The notes beneath the pieces are model-generated. The model worked only from the letters and a program-made list of their open reading frames with translations, had not been told where the DNA came from and ran no database searches. From Streptomyces violaceusniger Tu 4113 (lineage in GTDB: Bacteria; Actinomycetota; Actinomycetes; Streptomycetales; Streptomycetaceae), in contig NC_015957.1 of assembly GCF_000147815.2 (NCBI RefSeq), positions 310,001 through 374,000 on the forward strand: a stretch of 64,000 nucleotides of DNA, written 5' to 3'. A program made the translations under genes and the position numbers. This document shows, in pieces, positions 33,903 through 42,259 of the stretch; positions within the stretch are counted from its first letter, which is position 1; each line of letters begins with the position of its first letter.

Positions 33903-34747
33903 CAGATCTCCTCACGGACGCGTTCGATGAGGGCGGAGGACGAGGCCATGTCCAGCGCCTGAGCGCGAAGGTAGTCGAACGCGACCCGGTAGCGCTCCAG
34001 TTCCTCGTCCTTCTCCATGAAGAGCGAGCCAACGTGGATGTCTACGTAGACGACGTCCAGCGAGGGCTCGGCACCCCCGAGGATCACGAAGCTCCCCATA
34101 GCTGCTGAGTGCGCGCCCTTGGCGAACGGCAGGACCTGGAGCGTGATGTCAGGCGACTCGTTGGCGCGCAACAAGTGATCCAGTTGCTCCCGCATCACCT
34201 CACGCGAACCGACCACCCGCCGAATCACCGACTCGTCGAGGATGGCCCACAGATGCGGTGGCTTCGGACGGCTCAGGATCTCCTGCCGCTTCATCCGAAG
34301 GTCGACCAGCCGCTCGATCTCCTTCGCAGACAGGCGCATCTCCGAGGCATGCTGCACCGCTTCCGTATAGCCGCGAGTCTGCAGAAGCCCTGGCACGTAC
34401 AGGCAGGCGAAGTGATCCTCCCGAGCCGCCTCGTCCTCTAACGTGAACAGCAGGTTCATGCTCTCCGGCAGGGAATCCGCGAAGGAGGTCCACCACCCCT
34501 GCTGCTTGGCGTCCTTGGCGAGGCCGACCACGGCCTTCCGCTCCGCCTCACTCGCCTCGTACTCACGGCACAGCGCGTCCACGATGGGCCACTTCACGGG
34601 CCCTTCTTGCGTCTCGTACCGGCTGACGGTCGCCTTCGAGACCCCGACAAGCCGACCCGCCTCCTCCAAGGTCATCCCCTTGCGGGCCCGGAACTTGCGC
34701 ATCATGACGCCGAGCTGGCGTCGACGGGTAGTGGCCCGCGCTGGCAT
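33902..34747 (-). CDS. XRE-family regulator with DUF5753 domain (WhiJ-like)
   Basis: A 281-residue protein from ATG 34747; a start 25 codons upstream is also open. The N-terminal HTH (GMTLEEAGRLVGVSKATVSRYE) is followed by the ~180-residue DUF5753 domain (ACLYVPGLLQTRGYTEAV, RQEIL, HLWAILDESVIRRVVGSREVM, QVLPF, GSFVILG). WhiJ-like proteins repress developmental genes and are relieved by their DUF397 partner. Together with the ATPase at 34967 it forms the usual triad, here placed between the two halves of a restriction-modification system. Confidence 0.93.
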   Translation of the reverse strand: MPARATTRRRQLGVMMRKFRARKGMTLEEAGRLVGVSKATVSRYETQEGPVKWPIVDALCREYEASEAERKAVVGLAKDAKQQGWWTSFADSLPESMNLLFTLEDEAAREDHFACLYVPGLLQTRGYTEAVQHASEMRLSAKEIERLVDLRMKRQEILSRPKPPHLWAILDESVIRRVVGSREVMREQLDHLLRANESPDITLQVLPFAKGAHSAAMGSFVILGGAEPSLDVVYVDIHVGSLFMEKDEELERYRVAFDYLRAQALDMASSSALIERVREEI

Positions 34748-34966
34748 GACGACTATCTCTCCCTCCGAGCTGGCCACGACGGGGCCAGCGGCAACAAGGC
34801 TATGGGCGGCTGAAGTTGCCACACCACCGGATTCACCCTTCCGAGATTCGTGAGAAGTTACATGGAGAGACTTCTCAGTGCCATACTCGCATCAGCGAGA
34901 CTACGCAGCGCGGTCGTACGGACACGGCTGGGCGCAGCGCTGACGTAGCGCCCAAGGAGTGTGGCC

Positions 34967-35599
34967 ATGCACACGTACTCAGTCACCGAACCTCAGCCAC
35001 GCCGATGTGTTTTCCCTTTCGCGGCCGAGGCCTCTCAAGTGGCCGGCCTGCGCCGAGCAGTGAGAGCGGAACTTGCCGTCTTGGGGCTGTCGGCCCTCGT
35101 TGACGAAGCGCAGCTAATCGTTACGGAGCTGGCGTCGAATGTGGTCAAACACGTCGGCCAGGGCTCCGTAGCCACTCTCGTTCTCGACGTCGGCTCAGAC
35201 CAGCTCCGCATGGAACTGCACGACAAGAGCGGCAAGGAGCCGCAGAACCTCCACCCCGACAGCGACGAGGAATCCGGCCGCGGCCTGCAAATCCTTGGAG
35301 CCCTCTCGACAACCTGGGGCACGGTCCGCACGACGGTCGGCAAGGCGGTCTGGTGCGAACTGCCGCTGGCCCTGGGCGAAACCCGCTGCCGCATCCAGCG
35401 CGCAGCGACCGTCATGGAGACGTACAGCGTCACGGTCGGCGGCTCGGCCGCACGACTCACCCGCCGCCCGGTCCTGGAAGAGTCGGCAACCAGTCTGATC
35501 CTGGACCTCCTGCACTGGCTCAGCGCACACGGTCTCGATCCCGACGACATTCTCGATAGAGCCCAGACCCACTTCGAAGCCCGGCCAGGAGTCGTCTGA
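34967..35599 (+). CDS. ATP-binding regulatory protein (HATPase_c_2, anti-sigma-factor-like)
   Basis: A 210-residue protein from ATG 34967 (AAGGAG seven bases upstream; it lies too near GTG 34961). The N box ELASNVVKHV, LHDKSG and the glycine loop EESGRGLQILGAL identify a GHKL ATPase. A further ~70 residues (from about 143) carry a small domain with YSVTVGGSAARLTRR that plain family members lack. It is divergent from the XRE gene, as in other whiJ-type clusters. Confidence 0.88.
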   Translation: MHTYSVTEPQPRRCVFPFAAEASQVAGLRRAVRAELAVLGLSALVDEAQLIVTELASNVVKHVGQGSVATLVLDVGSDQLRMELHDKSGKEPQNLHPDSDEESGRGLQILGALSTTWGTVRTTVGKAVWCELPLALGETRCRIQRAATVMETYSVTVGGSAARLTRRPVLEESATSLILDLLHWLSAHGLDPDDILDRAQTHFEARPGVV

Positions 35600-35617
35600 C
35601 GTAGGAGGCCGGAGTTG

Positions 35618-36355
35618 CTACTCGGAGACTTTCTCGATCTCAGCCTTGAGGGCCGCGGGTGTGCGCCATGATTCGCCGAGATGGTTCCTGTGACACATGC
35701 GGTGGCAGTTGGAGCACAGGAGGGCGAGGTCGTCCAGTTCGGTATCTCGTGGCCCTGATATGTGGAGAGGCAGCAGGTGGTGCACTTCGATGTATCCCTC
35801 GCCGATCGGCCCGTAGAAGCGCTCGAACTGGAAGTCGCAGACCTCGCACCGCAGCGGCTGGCCCAGACGCCGGACTCGGTCGAGCTTGCGTCGGCGGAGC
35901 TTGGGGTCGCGCTCACGTGCGATGGTCCAGCGTGCCAGGAGGCGGCCTTCGGCCCCGGTGGCGCCGTCGTCGGAAACCTCTTCGGGCTGTTCAGGTATTC
36001 GCTGGAGCTCGCCGGAGCGGATGCCTTCCTCGATCGCTTTGGCCGCCTTGATCATGTCGGAAGGCTGGGAGATGAAGTCGGCGATCACCTCACGGTCCAG
36101 GCGCCCGCACCGAGTGGGCTTCCCGGAGTAGGCAGGGTGGTTCGACGCCAGGTCGGTGGTCTTGCGGCTGACACTGCCGACAGACCGAAAGTTGGGCACG
36201 TTCCGGGCTGCGTCGCCGTGCAGGGGGAGAGAACGGAGCAGTTTGGAGAGCTCCTGTGTCCGTGGATCGCTCTCGCGTAACTCGTTCCAGTCGTTCTCGA
36301 CGACGAGAACGCACGCGAGCAGCAGTTCGTCCCGGGTCCATGCAGGGCTTCGCAT
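35618..36355 (-). CDS. HNH endonuclease
   Basis: A 245-residue protein from ATG 36355. The C-terminal HNH motif is complete: CEVCDFQFERFYG (first CxxC), IEVHHLLPL (His-His), LALLCSNCHRMCHR (N-x-H-x3-H with a second CxxC). The N-terminal 150 residues (WTRDELLLACVLVVENDW) resemble the helical domain found before HNH domains in McrA-like and phage-defence nucleases. No ribosome-binding site precedes the start, but TACGAT lies about 12 bp upstream, so leaderless translation is possible. Likely a modification-dependent or defence nuclease. Confidence 0.85.
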   Translation of the reverse strand: MRSPAWTRDELLLACVLVVENDWNELRESDPRTQELSKLLRSLPLHGDAARNVPNFRSVGSVSRKTTDLASNHPAYSGKPTRCGRLDREVIADFISQPSDMIKAAKAIEEGIRSGELQRIPEQPEEVSDDGATGAEGRLLARWTIARERDPKLRRRKLDRVRRLGQPLRCEVCDFQFERFYGPIGEGYIEVHHLLPLHISGPRDTELDDLALLCSNCHRMCHRNHLGESWRTPAALKAEIEKVSE

Positions 36356-36520
36356 GGGCAATATCGTATGAGTGTTCGCCGTGTGCGTACGAGGCGGGCG
36401 GGAGTGGAGTGAGGTTGTCCGGCAAACTTGGCGGGTCACGTTGTCAGTGGGGTATGTCACCCTCTGTAGTGGGCGGGTTGCGAAGTGTGCCTGCCGTAGC
36501 AAGCTTTGAAAGGAGGGTGC

Positions 36521-37681
36521 ATGACTCGCGCTGAGCCCAAGTTCACCTCAGTGGAGATCTGCGCCGGTGCCGGCGGCCAAGCGGTCGGTCTGCACGAAGC
36601 AGGGTTCCGTCACTTGGCCCTGATTGAGATTGATGAGCACGCCTGCGCCACCCTCGAATCGAACGTGACAGGTAACCCCGAGTGGGATGGCTGCAAGGTT
36701 CTAAAGAGAGACCTCACGGAATTCAAGGTTGACGAGCTGGGTCTCAAGCCCGGCGAGCTGGACCTCCTCGCAGGCGGCGTCCCCTGCCCGCCCTTTTCTG
36801 CGGCAGGCAAGCAGCTCGGGGAGGACGACGAGCGTGACCTGTTCCCCACCATGCTGAGCATGGTGGAAGCCTTGAGGCCTAAGGCTGTGATGATTGAGAA
36901 CGTCCGCGGGCTGCTGGAGCCGCCCGAGAAGTTCAGCCGCTATCGCGAGGAAGTCATCGAGCACAGGCTGCGTGAGGCCGGCTATGTCAAGTGCTACTGG
37001 AAGATCTTGGAGGCATGCGACTACGGGGTTCCTCAGCTACGTCCTCGGGCGATCCTCGTGGCGATGCTGAAGGAGTACGCGGAGTACTTCGAATGGACTG
37101 AGGCGAAGACACGTCCGCTCCTCACTGTGGCGGAGGCCCTAGCTTCGTCCATGCGTAAGCGCTTCAAGGACAGCGGACATCCCCAGTGGAAGACGTTCTA
37201 CGAACGTTGGCTCACGGAAGCCGAAAAGGGGAGCGTTGCTCCGACGCTTGTGGGCGGATCCAAGAAGCACGGCGGTGCGGATCTTGGGCCTACTCGTGCG
37301 AAGGAGGCATGGCGCAAGCTGGGTGTGTGTGGCCTCGGCGTTGCGAACGAGCCCAAGGACCTCAAGGATCCTGATCGCGACCTTTTCGGTGAACGCGGCC
37401 CCAAGCTCACCGTGAGCCAGGCGGCGATCATCCAAGGGTTTCCTGAGGACTGGAAGTTCGAAGGCCGAAAGACCGCTGCCTATCGCCAGGTCGGCAATGC
37501 CTTCCCGCCTCCCGTTGCCCAGGCGGTTGGCGAGCAGATCATCGCTGCCCTTGAGAAGGGCACGAAGGCCCTTGCCGCGGCCCAGAGCGACACGCTCTTC
37601 GAGCTCCCTGCTCCCTCAGCTTCGCCTGGGTCGGAGCTTGGTGACCGTAGCGGCGATCGTGAGTGCGCAGCTATGAGCTGA
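36521..37681 (+). CDS. DNA (cytosine-5-)-methyltransferase
   Basis: A 386-residue type II C5 methyltransferase. The ATG at 36521 follows AGGAGG. All core motifs are in order: I (SVEICAGAGGQAVGL), IV with catalytic Cys89 (GGVPCPPFSAAGKQLG), VI (MIENVRG), VIII (QLRPRAILV), a ~100-residue target-recognition domain, IX (SQAAIIQGFPEDW) and X (QVGNAFPPPVAQAVG). It probably protects GCCGGC from the neighbouring NaeI- and NgoMIV-type enzymes. A GCCGGC site lies within its own motif I (36569-36574). The 3' end overlaps the convergent vsr gene by 66 bp. Confidence 0.95.
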   Translation: MTRAEPKFTSVEICAGAGGQAVGLHEAGFRHLALIEIDEHACATLESNVTGNPEWDGCKVLKRDLTEFKVDELGLKPGELDLLAGGVPCPPFSAAGKQLGEDDERDLFPTMLSMVEALRPKAVMIENVRGLLEPPEKFSRYREEVIEHRLREAGYVKCYWKILEACDYGVPQLRPRAILVAMLKEYAEYFEWTEAKTRPLLTVAEALASSMRKRFKDSGHPQWKTFYERWLTEAEKGSVAPTLVGGSKKHGGADLGPTRAKEAWRKLGVCGLGVANEPKDLKDPDRDLFGERGPKLTVSQAAIIQGFPEDWKFEGRKTAAYRQVGNAFPPPVAQAVGEQIIAALEKGTKALAAAQSDTLFELPAPSASPGSELGDRSGDRECAAMS

Positions 37682-38071
37682 CTCATGCTCCCAGAAGCGG
37701 AGCACTGTCCACCCGGCCTCCGCAAGGCGCTGATCGGTGTCCCGGTCACGTGCGATGTTCCCGGCTACCTTGCCTGACCAATAGCCGGAATTGGTCTTCG
37801 GCGACACGTAGTGTTCAGGGCAGCCGTGCCAGTAACAGCCGTCGATGAAAACTGCGACCTTCGCCGGACGGAAGACCATGTCGGCCGTCCGGCGAAGATC
37901 TGGGAGCGGTTTGGCTGACACGCGGTAGCGAAGACCCTGCGCATGGACCAGTCGCCGGATGAGCTTCTCCGGCTTGGTGTCACGGCTCCGGATCGCCTGC
38001 ATATTCCGGCGCCTGGATTCAGATGACGCCCACGAGCCGTCTGGCGGGGTCCAAGGTGTCTCTGTCGCCAC
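37616..38071 (-). CDS. vsr: very short patch repair endonuclease Vsr
   Basis: A 151-residue protein from GTG 38071 with GGGAGG six bases upstream. Diagnostic text: MQAIRSRDTKPEKLIRRLVHAQGLRYR, the catalytic DMVFRPAKVAVFIDGCYWHGCPEH and RDRDTDQRLAEAGWTVLRFWEHE. Vsr nicks 5' of the T in T:G mismatches made when 5-methylcytosine deaminates, so its place beside a C5 methyltransferase is functional. It is 25 bp downstream of the NaeI-type gene, in one operon with it. Confidence 0.96.
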   Translation of the reverse strand: MATETPWTPPDGSWASSESRRRNMQAIRSRDTKPEKLIRRLVHAQGLRYRVSAKPLPDLRRTADMVFRPAKVAVFIDGCYWHGCPEHYVSPKTNSGYWSGKVAGNIARDRDTDQRLAEAGWTVLRFWEHESAHSCALTIAATVTKLRPRRS

Positions 38072-38096
38072 TACATGCCTCCCACCTCGACTCTAC

Positions 38097-39092
38097 TCAG
38101 TCCTGCGACGCTTTCTTCGTCTCGGGGAGCAGGGGTGCGGCCTCTACCGGGTCGGCGCTGTCAGCGACCACCCAGTACTGGCCGTCCATGAAGGCGCGCG
38201 GACGGTCCCCGTGGCGGGGCTGAGCTTGCGCGAGGCGTGTACTTACGAACTCCCCCTCCTGCGGGGCTGGGATCTTGAGCTGGGCAGCAGCGGCTTGGTG
38301 ATTGGGATAGTCACCGAAGATCACGATGCCTTCGGGCCGGAGTATGGCGCGCGCTCCACCGTTGTAGCGCACCCGTTTCATGTAGTCCTTCTGCTGTGCC
38401 AACGTGCGCACCACAGTGCGGCTGACGGGCCGCCTCTGTACGCGCCGGAAGAGCTCGGAGACCCTCGCCTGACCTGAGTTCCTGCGTGTGTTGGCGCTGG
38501 GATTGAGGATGGCTTGCCGGGTCTCGGTCGGGATGTGAAGCAACAGGTTCTCTTGGAGCGGCTCCTTGTGCCACAGCCACGTGACCAGAGCATGATGCTC
38601 CTTGGTCAACCTGAACTTGCCGTCGCGATTGCCCTTCTTCGTGACAGTGCCGCTTGTGGTGAGCTTCTCCCGGTCGGCACGGAACAGCCCTGCGCTCCAC
38701 AGGCTTTGCCGGTCGTCTGCCCAGACCACGAGACAGAGTTCTCCGAGGGCCTCGGGAGGGATCATCCAGCCGTAGAGCGTCTGTGAAAACTTGCAGTCGA
38801 CCTCGAGTCCTTCAATGAGGTAGTCCAGGTCCTGGCCGCCGGTAAACCCGAACTCGCGCTGCAGATTGATCTCCACCAGCGTGCCGGCGTGAGTCTTCTC
38901 CGTCTTGTGGAGATCGCGCCAGTCGAAGCGGCCGGTGTGTTCGCCGTCGAGGAGTTGGTCGACGGTGTCCCGCAGCACTTTCGCGAACCGTTGACCGTCA
39001 GGATCGAGCGTCAGCAGATGCTGCCGGACGAGCATCAGTTCCGGGTCATCGCACACGCCTGGGTGAGGGCCAGGCAGGCCAGCGAGTTGCAC
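38097..39092 (-). CDS. NaeI-type type IIE restriction endonuclease
   Basis: A 331-residue protein from GTG 39092, with GAGGAG seven bases upstream. It aligns by eye along most of R.NaeI: LHKTEKTHAGTLVEINL, VDCKFS, LQENLLLHIP, GQARVSELFRRV, FMKRVR-like text and GGARAILRPEGIVIFG. The active-site spacing matches NaeI with a constant offset of 4: E74, D90, D99, K101 (NaeI E70, D86, D95, K97). L47 corresponds to NaeI L43, whose change to Lys turns NaeI into a topoisomerase, so this is a nuclease. Two domains, N-terminal Endo and C-terminal CAP-like Topo (from about 170), are both present. NaeI cuts GCC^GGC and needs a second site as effector. Confidence 0.94.
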   Translation of the reverse strand: MQLAGLPGPHPGVCDDPELMLVRQHLLTLDPDGQRFAKVLRDTVDQLLDGEHTGRFDWRDLHKTEKTHAGTLVEINLQREFGFTGGQDLDYLIEGLEVDCKFSQTLYGWMIPPEALGELCLVVWADDRQSLWSAGLFRADREKLTTSGTVTKKGNRDGKFRLTKEHHALVTWLWHKEPLQENLLLHIPTETRQAILNPSANTRRNSGQARVSELFRRVQRRPVSRTVVRTLAQQKDYMKRVRYNGGARAILRPEGIVIFGDYPNHQAAAAQLKIPAPQEGEFVSTRLAQAQPRHGDRPRAFMDGQYWVVADSADPVEAAPLLPETKKASQD

Positions 39093-39291
39093 TTCTCGTC
39101 TCCTCGGGAGTCACGGCACAGCGGAGTGTCATGCGCCAGTCCTGTGTTTACCAGAGGGACATGCTTGCCTACTTGTCGTGATCGCATAGCGCAGTGCTCA
39201 ACGGAGGACTGTAAGAGCCTGTTGGCGACGTCTGTGTGACAACTTATGGTCAGTGGCGGTCAGTTGTTGGCGCACCGTGAGAGCGAGGATC

Positions 39292-40080
39292 ATGACTCAG
39301 ACGACGTCTGATGACGTCTTACAACGGTTCTGCGTCTCTCCGCGCACCTGGGAGATCTATACAAACTGGAAGAAAGACGCACGGCGTGTGGAGGTCGCCC
39401 CGGTGGTCATGGCCCACCGAGCAGAGTTGGTCTACGAGCTGTCCACGGCGGACGTCGAGGCCGTGTGCCATCGAACGGAGCATGCGCTGGGGCAGGTGAG
39501 GCGTCTGGATGGTGAGAGCGTCGCCGCCATAGTGGACTGGCATCCTGATTTCGCCTTCACTCACGTGTTCCACGTCTGCATGGAGCAGATGCGCCGCCTG
39601 CCCTCCTACCAGGACTTTCGGTCGTACGCCTACAACGATCACTGGGGCCTGCGCATGCTGGGGGACCCTGCTAAGGCCAAGGTGCATGAGGTCTCGGCTA
39701 CCGGGGTCCCGGAAAGGCTGGCCCGGGACGCCATGCGATGGAGAGTGGGCAACGCGTACTACAGCTTCTTGAGGGAGGTCTATACCGTCGTGCAGTTACG
39801 CAGTATGGGCCTTGACTTGAGGGTGCACCCACTAGCCGATGCTCTCTTCAGAGTGGACGCATGGGTGGGCAACAAAGTGATCAGCTTGCGGGTTGGAAAT
39901 AAGAAGTTCCGCCAGGGAGAGGGCGCGGGCCGGAAGATGCCTCCCGAGCGCCTGCTCGCAGATGTGCGGCCACCTTTGGAGTTCGCCACGCTGGAGCTTT
40001 CCCCGGCCACGAAGTTTGGAAGTGTGCACCTGCCATCTTTAAATCACCTCTCTGCGGCTGCTGCAAGACTCTCTGGATAA
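39292..40080 (+). CDS. unrecognised defence-island protein
   Basis: A 262-residue soluble protein from ATG 39292 (GAGG four bases upstream). I do not recognise the family. The N-terminal half is helical (VAPVVMAHRAELVYELSTADVEAVC). The C-terminal third has a beta-rich block LFRVDAWVGNKVISLRVGNKKFRQG that recalls a PD-(D/E)xK nuclease core with D, then S-L-R and downstream K-K, but the E/K pair is not canonical. Codon use has more A/T-ending codons than core genes. It lies divergent from the NaeI-type gene at the right edge of the island, where accessory restriction or immunity genes often sit. Confidence 0.7.
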   Translation: MTQTTSDDVLQRFCVSPRTWEIYTNWKKDARRVEVAPVVMAHRAELVYELSTADVEAVCHRTEHALGQVRRLDGESVAAIVDWHPDFAFTHVFHVCMEQMRRLPSYQDFRSYAYNDHWGLRMLGDPAKAKVHEVSATGVPERLARDAMRWRVGNAYYSFLREVYTVVQLRSMGLDLRVHPLADALFRVDAWVGNKVISLRVGNKKFRQGEGAGRKMPPERLLADVRPPLEFATLELSPATKFGSVHLPSLNHLSAAAARLSG

Positions 40081-40114
40081 ACGATGTCCCGCACCGGTGC
40101 CCACGCACGCGCAC

Positions 40115-40149
40115 GCGGGCACCCGCGCCCTGACGGCGCGAGTGCCCGC
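40115..40149. terminator. strong terminator at right edge of the defence island
   Basis: GCGGGCAC-x-CGCGCC pairs with GGCGCG-x-GTGCCCGC (14 pairs, one internal mismatch) around CTGAC. It separates the convergent unrecognised gene and the L,D-transpeptidase gene. Confidence 0.85.
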
Positions 40150-40163
40150 ATCGTTGAGCAGAC

Positions 40164-41366
40164 TCAGCGCAGGGCGCTGAGCTTTTGCCAGGACGGGTAG
40201 GGGAGGTTCCAGTCGCCGAAGCCGTTGCCCGTGGAGACCGTGGCGCGGGTGGAGCCGGTGATTTCGACGAGGTCGCCTCGGGTGGCGCGGTTGTAGAACC
40301 ACTTGCCGTCGGCGAGGGACATGCCGACGCAGCCGTGGCTCATGTTGGTCTGGCCGAAGTAGCCGAGGCCCTCGTTCCAGGGGGCGGCGTGGGCGTAGGT
40401 GCCCGAGGTGGTGAGGTGGACGGCCCAGGGGACGTCCTTGTTGTAGGGGTCGGCTATGCCGACGGACTCGCTAGTCATATTGACCATGGGGGCCTTGTCG
40501 AGGACGACCATCGTGCCGTTCCAGGTGGGGTAGGAGGGTTGGCCGGCGGATATGGGGATGGTCTTCTGCTTCTGGCCGTCCTCGTAGACGGTCATCGTGT
40601 GGTTCTTGATGTCGACCTTGGAGATCCGGGGCGTGCCGATGGTGAAGGTCGTCGAGACATCGCGGCGGAGGTAGCGGGAGTCGCCGGTGTTCACACCGCT
40701 GAGGTGGGCTCGCAGGGTGACCTTGGTGTCCTTGTGCCAGTAGGTCTTGGGGCGCCAGTCGACGCGCTCGATGCCGGTGAGGGGGTCCATGGTCCAGCCC
40801 CAAGCGCCTTCGGTCTTGGGGCTGGTGGAGATGGAGAGGGTGCGCTCCACCGCTGCCTTGTTCTGGACCGGGTGGTCGAAGGTCAGGGAGACCGGCTGGC
40901 CTATGCCGACGGTCCAGCCCTTGGACGGGGTGACCGTGACGCCGTTGGTCTGCTGGGCGGCGCGGGTGCGGAAGGTGGAGTGCTGGACGGCGGACTTGCC
41001 GGCGGCGTTGGTGGCCGTGGCCTCGACGGTGTAGGTCGTGCCCGGGGTCATGGTGCGGGTGGAGCGCCAACTGCTCTTGGAGCGGGAGAGGGCGCCGGTC
41101 ACCGTGGCGGCCTGGGAACCGGCGCCGTCGGGGACGACGCGGACCTTGGTGAGGGTGCCGTGGGAGGTGGCCACCTTGACCGTGGCGTCGGGGGCTATCG
41201 CCGCCGAGTCGCTGCTTGGGGTGATCGTGATCCGGGCGGGCTTGGCGTCGGCCGGGTCCACCGAGGCGGTTTTCGACGCCGACTGGCAGCCGGCGAGCAG
41301 GGCGACGGCGATGGCGGGCACCGTGAGGGTGCTGAGGGTGCGCAGGGAACGGACGGAGAGCAGCAC
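40164..41366 (-). CDS. L,D-transpeptidase lipoprotein with Ig-like domains
   Basis: A 400-residue protein from GTG 41366, chosen for AGAGG six bases upstream; it may start at 41423. A lipoprotein signal peptide ends in LLAGC (Cys27). Two Ig-like domains (about 50-250; PARITITPSSDSAAIAPDATVKV, GVTVTPSKGWTVGIGQPVSLTF) precede a YkuD domain (about 255-385) with the active site H...SHGCVGM (TNMSHGCVG). It makes 3-3 cross-links in peptidoglycan, a major mode in actinobacteria. Layout as in mycobacterial LdtMt2. Confidence 0.95.
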   Translation of the reverse strand: MLLSVRSLRTLSTLTVPAIAVALLAGCQSASKTASVDPADAKPARITITPSSDSAAIAPDATVKVATSHGTLTKVRVVPDGAGSQAATVTGALSRSKSSWRSTRTMTPGTTYTVEATATNAAGKSAVQHSTFRTRAAQQTNGVTVTPSKGWTVGIGQPVSLTFDHPVQNKAAVERTLSISTSPKTEGAWGWTMDPLTGIERVDWRPKTYWHKDTKVTLRAHLSGVNTGDSRYLRRDVSTTFTIGTPRISKVDIKNHTMTVYEDGQKQKTIPISAGQPSYPTWNGTMVVLDKAPMVNMTSESVGIADPYNKDVPWAVHLTTSGTYAHAAPWNEGLGYFGQTNMSHGCVGMSLADGKWFYNRATRGDLVEITGSTRATVSTGNGFGDWNLPYPSWQKLSALR

Positions 41367-41416
41367 AGAGGACCTCTTGCGGGAGTCGTGAGGGGCGGTG
41401 GGACGGGAGGAGCGGG

Positions 41417-42259
41417 TCAGCAACGCCTCTTCGCCTCCTCGGGGTTGTTCCGGTACGGGCCGGGGGAGGCGGTGGCGGTGGGATCGAGGCGCCAGAGCGC
41501 GACCGATACGCAGTAGGCGGAGGGACCGTCGGTGTAGTCGCCGGACGGGCTGCCGATGCCCTCGGCCTGCAGCACCCCGACCCGGGTGCCCGAGCGCATC
41601 AGGACGACGTGGGCGTCGTGCGGTGCGCGGGGCGAGTGCCAGCCGTAGGTCATGGTGGTCGGCTGGTCGACCGCGGTCGTGCTCGACGACGGCGCGTCCA
41701 GCGACTTGGGCCGGGCACAGTGGTCCTTCAGCGTCTCCTCGAGGGAGGTGAAGACCTTCGCGGCCTCGCCTTCGCTCGCATAGGCGTTGATGGTGTGGCG
41801 CGCCTGCTCCGGCTCGCGGCCTTGGTAGTTCCGATTGCGCTGGGCGAGCGGTGGCGGACCGTCGAGTCGGCAGCCGGGGGAGAGGTCGAGCAGCGGTGCC
41901 CGGCCATCGTCGGCGGAGCCGATGGCGGCGTCGACCGTCTTCCAGCGCATCATCGCGTCGAACGGCAGGGCCGAGGGGCGAAGGAGGGCGCTTGCGGGGA
42001 TCTGTGCTCCCGGGACGCGGTCCGTTCGTGGGGCGGGCGGGGCCGCCGGGAGCGTACGGGTGGAATCGTCGCCCGGCAGCAGCCGCCAGGAGCCCGCGGT
42101 CACGGCGGCCACCGCGAGGACGGCCGCGGCGGTGATCGCGGTGCGCTGTCGTGCGCGGCGCCGACGGCCCCGTGCACGCACGGCTTCCGGGCCCGCCAGA
42201 CGTATGGAGGGCTCGACGTCTCGGGCGATATCGCGCAGGCGCTCGTCCAGCTCAGCCAT
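41417..42259 (-). CDS. membrane protein coupled to SigE-family sigma factor (putative anti-sigma)
   Basis: A 280-residue protein. ATG 42259 overlaps the end of the sigma gene by 8 bp, so the pair is translationally coupled. A short cytoplasmic N-terminus with an Arg-rich stretch (AVRARGRRRRARQRT) leads to one transmembrane helix (about 45-65) and an extracytoplasmic domain with three cysteines and no known catalytic motif. Position and topology suggest an anti-sigma factor or sensor of cell-envelope stress, but the usual ZAS motif (H-x3-C-x2-C) is absent. Confidence 0.8.
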   Translation of the reverse strand: MAELDERLRDIARDVEPSIRLAGPEAVRARGRRRRARQRTAITAAAVLAVAAVTAGSWRLLPGDDSTRTLPAAPPAPRTDRVPGAQIPASALLRPSALPFDAMMRWKTVDAAIGSADDGRAPLLDLSPGCRLDGPPPLAQRNRNYQGREPEQARHTINAYASEGEAAKVFTSLEETLKDHCARPKSLDAPSSSTTAVDQPTTMTYGWHSPRAPHDAHVVLMRSGTRVGVLQAEGIGSPSGDYTDGPSAYCVSVALWRLDPTATASPGPYRNNPEEAKRRC

